Source: Planococcus citri
Taxonomy: Eukaryota > Arthropoda > Insecta > Hemiptera > Pseudococcidae
DNA: 64,000 nt
NCBI RefSeq assembly: GCF_950023065.1
Contig: NC_088680.1
Location: forward strand, 16,170,559 to 16,234,558
Direction: 5' to 3'
Part shown: positions 25,101-33,040 of the stretch, one piece after another
Layout: every line of letters starts with the position of its first letter
How positions within the stretch are numbered: position 1 is the first letter of the stretch
Position numbers and translations under genes: made by a program
Notes under the pieces: generated by a model
The model's input: the letters and a program-made list of their open reading frames with translations, nothing else
What the model was told of the DNA's origin: nothing
Database searches by the model: none

Positions 25101-28100
25101 AGACCTATCAGAATGGACTAAACTTTGAGGAAAATTTCAAATATGACAACGAAAATCTATTTTGGGCATTTTTGAGAAATTTCAAGTCTATGATTTTTGA
25201 GATTTTTGAAAAAAGTGACATGTGACCTATCGAAGTGGGTTAAAAGAGTGCTTCAGAAGAATTTGGATCCCAAAATTTGTTGAATTTTCCACGTTGTTAC
25301 AAAGAAGGGCCCTGCAATTCATTAAAAGTGGGTTAAAATTCCAACAGAAAATCAAAATATCTAATCAAAACTTCGTATTTTGAGCATTTTTGAAAAATTT
25401 TGACTCCAAAATTGGATCATGATTTTTTGATTTTAATTTTTTCAAGTTAATCCCTTTTTTTGGGGACATTTCATTAATTTTCAATACTTACACCTCCTCC
25501 CTCCCTCAAAAAAGCTCTCCATTGAAATATTTGAATTACTCGCAAAATTTTATTTTTTTTTGACAGGTCACATGACACTGTTTCAAAGATCTCAAAAATA
25601 ACGACTCAATTTTGATCCCGAAATTCAGAAAAATCCTCAAATAAAATTTTGTTAGAAATTTTTGATTTAGCTCATTACAACGGACGATTGACACTTTTTT
25701 CAAAAATATAATAACCTCCCCCCCCCCTCCTTCGAATTTCAGACTCAAAATTCTCAAAAGTTGCTCAAAAACCATTTTGATGCAAATATTTGAATTTCTC
25801 GCAAAATTTCAGCCTATTTTCACGAAACTTTTTTCGAAAATTCAAAAACTAGTAACTCGATCTTGAAATATGTATCTACTTCAAAAATACTAAAGGAAAA
25901 AAATCATTGAAAAGAATGTTTGCAAATCAACTACTTTCCAATTAATTTTTAAAATCTAGGTTACTTACAAGCTTTCAAATACCCCCCAGTCGCCGGGAAA
26001 AAGGTACCAGCTACGACTTGACTCGAACAAGGTACAACTCCAATCAACGAAGTAGGTTTCTCGTATTCGACTCTGTTAGCCGTGAACTTCTTCAAGCATC
26101 CGACGAAAGTTCGATTGAATCCTTGCAAATGTGTCATAACGCTGGTGTTCATGGTGGGAACATCAACTCCACCGAGATAATAAGGAGCTGCGATGTTGAA
26201 CGATGAGCAACCGATGCGGATAGTTTGAGTTTGTTGGTCGACCTTCAATAAACCTAAATTTTGATCGATGGTGAACTCAATAGTGTGCCATTCTCCTTCA
26301 TTTACCAACGCTTCGGATGTTACAGAAGCAGAAATCGAGCCACAGACGAACGAGAAGTGTAACTGAAACGAGAACAATACATACTCGTACATTAATCGGA
26401 TACCTGTATTGAGAAGACTGAAGAGGGAGGAGGATGAGGGCAACACTTACTTTGGATTCATTGAGGTATAAGGTGACGTAGTCTTTGTGCGTCGGTTCGG
26501 TTACATAGAAAATGATACCATCTGTGGATGCTGTTTTCAATTCCAGCATGTATTCGATCTTTCCTCTCAATTTTGATTGGTCGAATTTGTAGGTTACAAA
26601 ACTGCCTTGAGTAGTTCCTACAAAAAAAAGAAAAAGAAATATCATCAAATAAATTGTCTTATATTAACCTGCCATGGGTGACATGTGACATGGCAGATTT
26701 ATATGGGAGTAGTACCATCTTGTAGCTCTCATCACGGGGAACAAGGGGCACTATCTACAAGCCCCTCTATCTATTCATGGGAAGAAACTATGGGCGTCTA
26801 AAGTCTAGAAAATGAGCAAAACCAAAAAATGAAAATTTGTCCAAATGAACAATTTGGCCTAGGGAGCTTGTAGAACATTTTTTTAGATGAAAATTGCAAT
26901 TTTTGGGATTAGCCTACCTTCATTTTTGAACGAGGATGCGCAGAGCAAAGCGAGGAACAGCGTAGGGCTCTCAGAGAAGGATAATGCATTTTTTCACTGA
27001 ACCTTGAAAAATCTTATTCTACGCCCCCTCATTGGTGTGTATCATTTTTACCTTGGTCGGGACAAGAGTATTCATCTTCATACTGAGAGCAGTCTTTATT
27101 TCCATCGCAAAATTGACGTCCGCGGATACGAGTACCATCATTGCACGTGAATACTTGCACAGAAATACAAATTTTTTTTTATTCACAGTTAATGAGTACA
27201 GTTTTGTATATTATTCAAAATACCAGAAAATTTTACCCAAGCAAGATCCTAAACATTTTCATACCTGGATCAATAAACATGACCAAAGCTCCTGCTCCTT
27301 CATTATATTCCATGGTAACTTGGTGGAATTTCGCACAAAGCATCTAAAAGAAAGTGGTTAAAATTATGTAGAATACAAAAAAAGGAAGCAAAACAATTGG
27401 ACTCCTTAGTTTGGTTCATCCTTTACCAAGCAAAACAATGGCTACGTTTTTGAATATTTTTCACGGTTGCTTTTTTAATGGTGGAAAGTCACTAGTGAGG
27501 AAACAACTCATCAACTCCAATTGAGCCATTTGGCTCACTAAAAGAGCATGTCACCCGAACTTTTCAACCAAACTTTCAGCTGGCGAGATTGATTTTTTGG
27601 CAAATTTTCGAAAATGGCGGAATTAGTTTTCTACAAAAGCTAGAATTCCTGAATAGGATGTACCAAGAAGAAAGGGTACCTGAAGAATTCAAAACAGCAA
27701 TTGTAATACCACTGTTCAAGAAAGGTGATATGTCAAACCTGAAAAACTACTGAGGAATAAGTCTACTGAACACCTGCTACAAGATATAGGCTACTTATGC
27801 GAAAATACTGGCAAAACGACTGGCAGATCATGCAGAAGAAAAGCTGTCAGAAAGTCAAAACGGATTTAGAAAAGGAAGATCACGCAAATCATGCACTGAT
27901 GCAAGTTATACAGTAAAACTACTGATGGAAAAAAGGATCGAATACAACCTGGAAACACACATATGCTTTATAGACCTGGAAAAAGCATATGATAGAGTCA
28001 ATAGAAAAAAACTGTTTGAAGTCCCAAAAGATGAAGAAATAACATATAAAATGCGAAAGGTAATAAACAGCATATATGAGAACACTAGAAATAAGAGTAC

Positions 28101-29333
28101 AAATTGGAAATTAACTCTCAGAACAAGCAGAAATAAACAGAGGAGTTCGCCAGGGATGCCCACTGTCATGTGTCTTATTCAACATGTACATTGATCACAT
28201 GGTAAAAAAATTGCAGAAAATGATGCCAAAAGGAATCAAAACAGACAGAAGGCAGGAAATATCAACAGTGCTATTCGCCGATGATCAAACAGTACCATAC
28301 TAGCCGAAACAGATGACCTACAGAGATCAATGTACAATCTAACAAAGACATCAGAAAAATATGATATGAGAATATCATCAGAGAAAACAAAGACAATGGC
28401 CTTCAAAGGAAAGGAACCAGTAAGAAGCAAGATTGTAATTTAATGGAAAAATCATTGAACAGGTCAATAATTTCAAATACCTGGGAAACACGATATCATA
28501 CCAGGGAGAAGTAGATGTTGGTGGAAAGATTGCAAAGTTCCTGAGAGTCACAGGACTGATAAGTAAATAGGACCCTGAGAAGCAGTAAGGTGCGAAAAGA
28601 AACAACATTGAAGGTGTACAATACCTTAGCAATACCAATGATGACTTATGGAAGCGAGGTATGGGCACTGAAGAAATCTGATAAAAGAAGAATAACGGCA
28701 GCGGAGATGAAGTTCATGAGGAGAACGGCAGGGGTGACTCTCAGAGACAGAGTCCCATCTGAGAAAATAACAGCAGATCTCGGAGTGAAGCCAGTCATGA
28801 AGAAGATAAAACAGTATAGGGAAGATTGGAAAGATTGGAGAAATCATGTCAAAAGGATGGAGGAAACAAGATCACCAAAACAAGTCCTCCAATATACACC
28901 AACGGGGAAGAGAAGCAGAGGGAGACCAAGGAGGAAACTCACTGATACCTCAGGCTCATCCTCAACAGGTTCCACACTGTAGCAGACAGGCCAACAGGCC
29001 TACCGCTTACAAGGAAACGACGACGACGACGACGAGTAAACGCGGAAATAAAAATCTAAAACTTGTTTTACTTCGTAAGCCACTCGAGAAATTTGCCATT
29101 TAGACGAATTTTACCATTTTCTGAGAATTACTCATATTTATGCCAGTGGCCTATTTCTATTATTTTCAAAAATTCACCAAAAATTGAAAAATTGACTTCG
29201 GTGCTGAAAATTTGGTTCTGAAGTCTGGATGACTTGTTCTTTCAGTGAACAAATTTCAGCTCGATCGGAAGTTGACGAGTTGTAAAGATTTCCTTGTTGA
29301 TAAACTTACCAAAAGCAGAAGTATGAGGACCAT
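16122..29333 (-). CDS. Secreted LDLa - laminin G - laminin G protein, perlecan-like (7 exons, 420 aa)
   Basis: Exons in transcript order: 29333-29310, 27343-27265, 27153-27052, 26617-26451, 26362-25969, 16719-16492, 16390-16122. Phases match at every junction if the last intron is GC-AG. Exon 1 is only MVLILLLL and with exon 2 makes a signal peptide. Exon 3 is an LDL-receptor class A module (FTCNDG, CDGNKDC, EDEYSC). Exons 4-5 form one laminin G module ending FVGCLKKF...VVPC. Exons 6-7 form a second, with RWHLIKG, LVILSVDG, YVGCMRNL and the C-terminal ICPT. LDLa plus laminin G modules are the building blocks of perlecan, but this protein has no Ig or EGF modules and is far shorter, so it is a mini-protein or paralogue. 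Laminin alpha LG4-5 is an alternative source of the LG pair. Expected extracellular, near basement membrane. Intron 1 holds a dead LINE and intron 5 a Copia element. Confidence 0.75.
17008..17443 (-). repeat. 3' LTR of the Copia element
   Basis: 436 bp, same as the 5' LTR except for one A/G difference near 17,200. It starts TG and ends CA on the minus strand. An AATAAA word on the minus strand near 17,112-17,118 could serve for polyadenylation. Confidence 0.93.
17651..19615. mobile_element. Giant foldback hAT-like element inserted in Copia pol
   Basis: The ends are CAGAGTTGGCGCGATTCC and, inverted, CAGAGATGGCGCGATTCC. They are flanked by identical 8-bp direct repeats CCGTACGG (17643-17650 and 19616-19623). 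CAGAG termini and an 8-bp duplication indicate hAT. The core is a long palindrome: roughly 18,075-18,712 is repeated inverted at 18,742-19,355 around a loop of about 30 bp. Each arm also holds a direct duplication of about 170 bp. Outside the palindrome both sub-terminal zones are crowded with GATTCC/GAATCG words, probably transposase-binding repeats. It codes for no transposase, so it was mobilised in trans. Confidence 0.88.
19587..22969 (-). pseudogene. Copia pol (protease, integrase, RT, RNase H), interrupted
   Basis: The main open frame (22,969-19,823) carries the Asp protease motif VVDSGATSH near residue 64, a pre-integrase WHRRLAH/CQICC zinc motif near 255-290, the integrase DDE triad (HIDVMG, RCDNASEF, NGTVERF), RT with QLDVSTAFLNG and the YVDD catalytic box, and RNase H (VYVDSDFAGD, SSCEAEY). 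A shift between about 19,838 and 19,855 moves the rest of RNase H (YCDSNAAI, HIDVSYHHIRD) into another frame. That frame is then cut at 19,623 by the hAT insertion; beyond it the Copia frame would have run to a stop near 17,605. The listed first Met is arbitrary, because the frame is open upstream and overlaps the end of gag. Confidence 0.88.
23001..24485 (-). CDS. Copia gag (494 aa)
   Basis: Intact open frame starting 116 nt inside the 5' LTR boundary. The N-terminal half has an acidic Ser/Asp-rich and Pro-rich stretch (residues about 25-135). A Copia gag core follows (WKRKIKVILSAKGL, then WTELNSLYQAEN). Next is an Asn/Ser-rich linker, and then two CCHC zinc knuckles, CYKCHKRGHMAKSC and CYRCNLTGHIGRNC. 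These bind the element RNA during particle assembly. The stop at 23,001 lies in a different frame from pol (pol is in the +1 register). A run of seven A codons-worth of bases (GAAAAAAAGG) sits 23 nt before the stop, so the split may be a one-base homopolymer change or a real +1 frameshift. Confidence 0.88.
   Translation of the reverse strand: MSTVLSYLRSGKAVNVDDEESSTDKRKSSAEFRGFSEKEKPEQSIPRSKGKSKVTLQHVSESSGDSEAGPSSAGFGDSTSDDPTIPVDSVPPPSNPSSGPPPPPPPGPSDDPSDVSESSDDDDESDEVAVESDSSSSSGSMFGAGDNRVMESMVFRGTGFVSWKRKIKVILSAKGLQTAILQVNTLSPRKKAKALEILIRHVAENVFRLVKETEDPYVFWTELNSLYQAENQAAIIDCRTRISKIVIDMYKSPKEFLEAFYTLVNDMESLDVKLTPSEIYTYLINALGNSPRYESVRMTARGLVHVTAGDPNPKVISSLLLSLEDASKNSSTSKGSTSTGSAMAAADSNQSGNKRNRNRNKSRSSNSNSSGNSSNGNGDRSGSSGFVQAKDRTCYKCHKRGHMAKSCRSAGGNFRNDTNPRGSIVCYRCNLTGHIGRNCPQNGDSSRNNGGNGSSSGTSGTSGTAGSSGSAGPRPSIALGLYSSTPEKKENFSR
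24582..24600 (-). promoter_or_regulatory. Copia primer-binding site
   Basis: Directly after the 5' LTR end (CCGTACA), the minus strand reads TGGTAGCGTAGAGCGTGG. Its first seven bases match a tRNA 3' end GCTACCA, as in initiator Met tRNA. There is no spacer. The match beyond the first bases is imperfect as far as I can judge. Confidence 0.6.
24601..25036 (-). repeat. 5' LTR of the Copia element
   Basis: 436 bp; TG...CA ends on the minus strand; one base different from the 3' LTR by eye. Confidence 0.93.
25037..25960. repeat. Degenerate tandem AT-rich repeat in laminin-G intron 5
   Basis: A unit of roughly 110-120 bp recurs loosely: GAAATTTCAAG, TTTTTGAGATT, a GTGACATGTGACCTATC block, then AAAATTTCAAAT. 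The same words (for example GTGACCTATC) are found directly left of the Copia element at 16,997-17,007. The Copia therefore sits inside, or has recombined within, this repeat. No gene is visible. Confidence 0.5.
27600..29035 (+). mobile_element. Decayed 5'-truncated non-LTR retrotransposon (LINE) in laminin-G intron 1
   Basis: Read across several frames, the plus strand codes for a LINE reverse transcriptase: a block like VPEEFKTAIVIPLFKKGD, then SQNGFRKGRSC, the catalytic FIDLEKAYDRV, GVRQGCPLS (frame-shifted) and FADD (near 28,270). The C-terminal part, at 28,590-28,982, has SEVWALKKSDKRRI, RRTAGVTLRDR and a GRPRRK basic tail. Stops (near 27,750, 27,790 and 28,300) and frameshifts show it is dead. 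It ends in an ACG trinucleotide run (about 29,012-29,034), the kind of simple tail LINEs leave. The endonuclease part is missing. I would not commit to a clade. Confidence 0.8.
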
Positions 29334-30387
29334 TTTGCTACTTCTCCACGAACACTCACTTCAACAATTAGTTTAGGTACTTTAACAAATTGTAGTAAAT
29401 AATCTACCGCAATAAAAACATTTGCATACAGTTGATCAAGTAAAAATGAAATGTAAGAGATAGTTGGCTACCTACATAAATTTTTATTTTCGTCATCCGG
29501 AATAATTTTGATTTATCGCGCTGACTTTTCATTTACAGGAAATCCATGCACCACAAAATTGTTGATTTCTGAAAATTTGTAGTCCATATCAGTTTAGATA
29601 AGCAGGATAGATAAAACCGTGTCGTCGAGCAAATAACTAATGAAATTGACGTAGTTTCCTGTTTTCGTACGATTTCGAGCTCAAAAATTGATTATAAGTA
29701 GGTATATAATTTAATAGCACTCTCGATTCCACATTTCTTTGTAAATTTTTCATTTTTTTATCTGAATTCCTGTAACCTGATAAACCTGACGAATTATAAC
29801 TTCCAAAACGTGAATTTGATCAGATTTTATACTTCTGGTAATCCTGCTATGTTGAAGTATAGGCAATTATAATGACACGAGTAGGCAATACCTCTGTTCA
29901 AAATGCTTGTAATTTCATTTCCTAATTTCGAGATCGTTCGGTTTGTTAGTACTTAGTAGCATGGAAGGTGGGTACCATCGCGTGAAAAATCTCAGATCCA
30001 CATCATCTCCCGTTTTTGGGGAATCCCCCTTTTCTGAAATTTGAATTACACTTTTCTCAGCCCTATTTTAACCGATTTTGAAAATTTTTCAGTACGTCAT
30101 GTGTATCATTAGTAAGTATCTCTAAACAAATTTTCAACCCCCTCCCTTTATACTATTTACCCCTCGAAATAGCGTTTTTGAAATTTTTTATGCCTATCAA
30201 CAATCAAGATTGCGAGGTAGGTACAATTTTTGAAGCGCGTTTTTTGGATGAATTTTTGGCCCCCAAACATCGTATACTTTTTTAGAAATTTTTGCTTTGG
30301 TGCGCCGTGGTGAAAAATTGGAAGAATGTGTCTTAAGGGGATGGGGATTGAAATGGGAATTTAGAGAAAAATATCTAATAATAATGA

Positions 30388-30930
30388 GTAGGGTGTCGTT
30401 TTCATATGATTCTATACCGCTGAGCACGAATATGACTTCAGATTTTCTGCTATATACTCACCTAGCACTCTCCAGAGCCCCTCAGCCCCCTTCAATTTTC
30501 CCTATTTTTGAAATAAAGTTATTTTGATAACTTTGGTATCGTTTGATATCAAGGGTCATTCACCCCTCCCAAAAGTATCATTTTTCTGATATTAATAACA
30601 ATTGAATCGCAAAATTAATAAGTAAGGTACCTAATCAATTGCAGAATGACGTAATAGTCGTGTGGTATGGCGAAATATTAGTACGTTCATAATTTTTGAT
30701 CAAACGTCCAAGTTTAGCGAATATCATAATTATGTAAGTTTAAGCAGGGCAGGAGAAAGATGAAAGAATATTGAAGGCATAAGTATTTTCGAAATATGAT
30801 TCCAAAATAATGAAAATTGGGGGGAGGGGGCTGAAGGGCTGTGGAGAGATCTAGGTGAGTGTAGCAGAAAACCTGAAGTCATATTCGTGCTCAGTGGTAT
30901 TGAATCATAATTGAAAACGACACCAATGTC
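30388..30930. repeat. Inverted-repeat pair of about 125 bp arms
   Basis: The arm at 30,388-30,511 (GGTGTCGTTTTCATATGATT ... TCAGCCCCCTTCAATTTTCC) returns inverted and somewhat diverged at about 30,794-30,930. The spacer is near 285 bp. This is probably a foldback-type element or the two ends of a larger one; no target duplication identified. Confidence 0.6.
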
Positions 30931-31084
30931 ATCAAAATAACTAGGTACGACATAGCCACAATTTTCTTTGAGAAGGGAAAAGCAACGTAATTATTTTATT
31001 ATACCAAATAAAACATGAAACTGTGAATAATTTTCTGAAAATTTGTCATATATTAGGTATACTTACTAAAAAAATTACTGAATC

Positions 31085-31263
31085 AAATCGGAGCTCGGAG
31101 GGTAAATTTCAAGAAAGAACCTCCGGCTCAGTCTTAAAAATTTGAAGTACCTCCCTCCGGCTCCGGCTCCCTCAGCTTCCTGAACAGGGCAAAAAAAGGG
31201 CACCCTCCACCCTCCGTGGGGCTCCTACCCTCCCCCTCCGCTCCACTCCGCTGCGCGATCCCT
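31085..31263. mobile_element. Candidate element with CTCCGGCTCC-type interior
   Basis: A GC-rich island of repeated CTCCGGCTCC, CCCTCCG and CTCCGCTCC words in AT-rich DNA. Read on the minus strand it begins CAGGGATCGCGCAGCGGAG, a CAGGGAT head like the hAT-like MITEs of this window. The other end is not clear and I found no target duplication. Confidence 0.35.
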
Positions 31264-31439
31264 GAGGACGGAACACTACACTAATAATTACAGTCAAATT
31301 AAATCAAATTATTGTTTAACATCGAAAAAGTCGATTTTCAAGTTTCAAAGTTCAAAAATACCGATTTAATAAAAAAATATCGTTTTTCTTTTGTGTAAGG
31401 TCGACCTCGAAAAGAAAAGTTCAAAGCTGGAACCAGACA

Positions 31440-31527
31440 GAATTTAGAAAAGAAAAGCCATGGTTTGCCATTATTCTATTGGCTATCGGCTAAAAGCTAA
31501 CAGCTAACGGCTAGCTAACCATTCCTG
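31440..31527. mobile_element. Right end of a CAGG-headed hAT-like MITE (partial)
   Basis: Read on the minus strand, it begins CAGGAATGGTTAGCTAGCCG and goes on with GCTAAAAGCTAACAGCTA words. This matches the terminus and interior style of the MITE at 9,507-10,042. TTTTTAAT follows it. The left end is not found, so this is probably a fragment. Confidence 0.5.
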
Positions 31528-31530
31528 TTT

Positions 31531-33000
31531 TTAATGAGACAATAGGTACATACTTATTTGTAAAAATAATTTGGATTTTGTTTTTTTTCGAAAAAGAATA
31601 CGATTTTTAGCACTTTTTTGAGAGCGCAATTTTAACATGAGATCTGCTATTTTGGGCAGAATGAGAAACCCTTTAGATTTTTTTTTTGAAAAAAAAAAAC
31701 GAGTTTTTGGCAGTTTAACTATAAAGACGTCGAGGTCTGATATTTTTGGCAAAAAGCGAGACTTTGAAAATTTCAGCATAAGGTGAAGCTTTTTAGAAAT
31801 TTTTATTTCAACTTGACGAGTCAACCTTCTGATACCTACTTAGTAGCTGAAAATTATTCTTAACAAAAAAACGTGAGACTTTTTGGCAGTTTTTTCATTT
31901 TTGTAAAAAAAAGTGTGACATATTCCGCAATTTTGACAAAAAACGAAAATTTTTAGTCAAATTTTTGGTGCAGTTTTTGCATAAATAGTTAGGCTATTTT
32001 GAAAATTTTCGGAGAAAAATAGAAAATTTTGGCAATTTTACCAAAATTGATAAGAATTTTTAATGAAACATTTTTGTAAAAAAAAGTGTGAATTTTGGAT
32101 TTTTTTGCAAAAGAACACGATTTTAATAAGCACTTTTTTGAGAGTTTTATTTGGCAATTTTAACATAAGATCTGCTAGTTTGAACAGAATGAGAAACTTT
32201 TTTTGTTTTTTTTTTTTGCAAAAAGTGACAATTTTAAGTACATAATTTTTTAAACAAAAATCAGAGACTGTTCAGTTTGAAATCTCTGTATTGATATTTT
32301 TAAATTTCAACCTCTCGCAAAATTTTTAACCAGGTACTCAACAAAAAAGCACTTATCACTTGGAAGCTTGGACGAGCTGAGGAAGTAGTAGGTAATTTGT
32401 TTTTGGGAGAGCCAACAACTAAATAATAAACACTGTAAAATATACATACGTAGGTACCTAGTTCATTGAAAATGAAATCAAAGGATCATGACTTTATTAT
32501 GCTTACCTAGAGCTCCAACACTTGAAAAATGAATACAGTCTTTGAAGATAACCTGAACAATTTCGTCAATTCATTAAAGAAACTCCTTCAAACACAAATA
32601 AAACCTCTTTAAAGAGAAATGAGCAAAAAGTCATCATTGTTCAAAGTTCCATCCCGTATCTCGAACATTTTTTGAAAATTGCTCAGTATGTAGGTAAGTA
32701 GATAAGAACGCATCATTCTTTTTTTCATTTTTTCAAAATCCATTTGCTTTTCATTCGATTTTCAAGCTCGAAAAAAATACCACAGATAGCAAGGAATTTT
32801 TCTCGTTTTTTGATACCTCGCCCATCCTTACTGATCAAGACTCAACACTTTGCCTTATTTACCACAATTTTCCAAACAGGCGAGATGAACAAATTACAAT
32901 AGAGAAAGTTTTCAATCGAAAAGTATAATTAAATCAATATCTTCATAATTGTAAACAAGAAAGAGATGAATACCTATTTTATCATAAGCTTACATTAGAC
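31531..33000. repeat. 3' flank repeat block of BTB copy 1
   Basis: AT-rich TTTTTGGCAAAAA-type repeats with landmarks shared with the 3' flanks of copies 2 and 3. These are the block GAAGCTTTTTAGAAATTTTT, CTTCTGATACCTACTTA, AGCTGAAAATTATTC, the words CACTTGGAAGCTTGGACGAG and the closing ATTAAATCAATAT near 32,930. It marks the duplication unit that includes the gene. No coding exon seen. Confidence 0.6.
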
Positions 33001-33040
33001 ACATACCTACATTACATTAATCGGTGCGAACAGGCGGCGC

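Larger units (their letters stand above)
29334..31530. other. Upstream flank of the laminin-G gene and repeat-rich spacer
   Basis: No coding exon recognised. The first few hundred bases upstream of the ATG at 29,333 should contain the promoter of the laminin-G gene, but no clear TATA/Inr pair stands out. Further right are an inverted-repeat pair (30,388-30,930), a GGAG/CTCC-rich block (31,085-31,263) and the right end of a hAT-like element (to 31,527). Confidence 0.4.
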
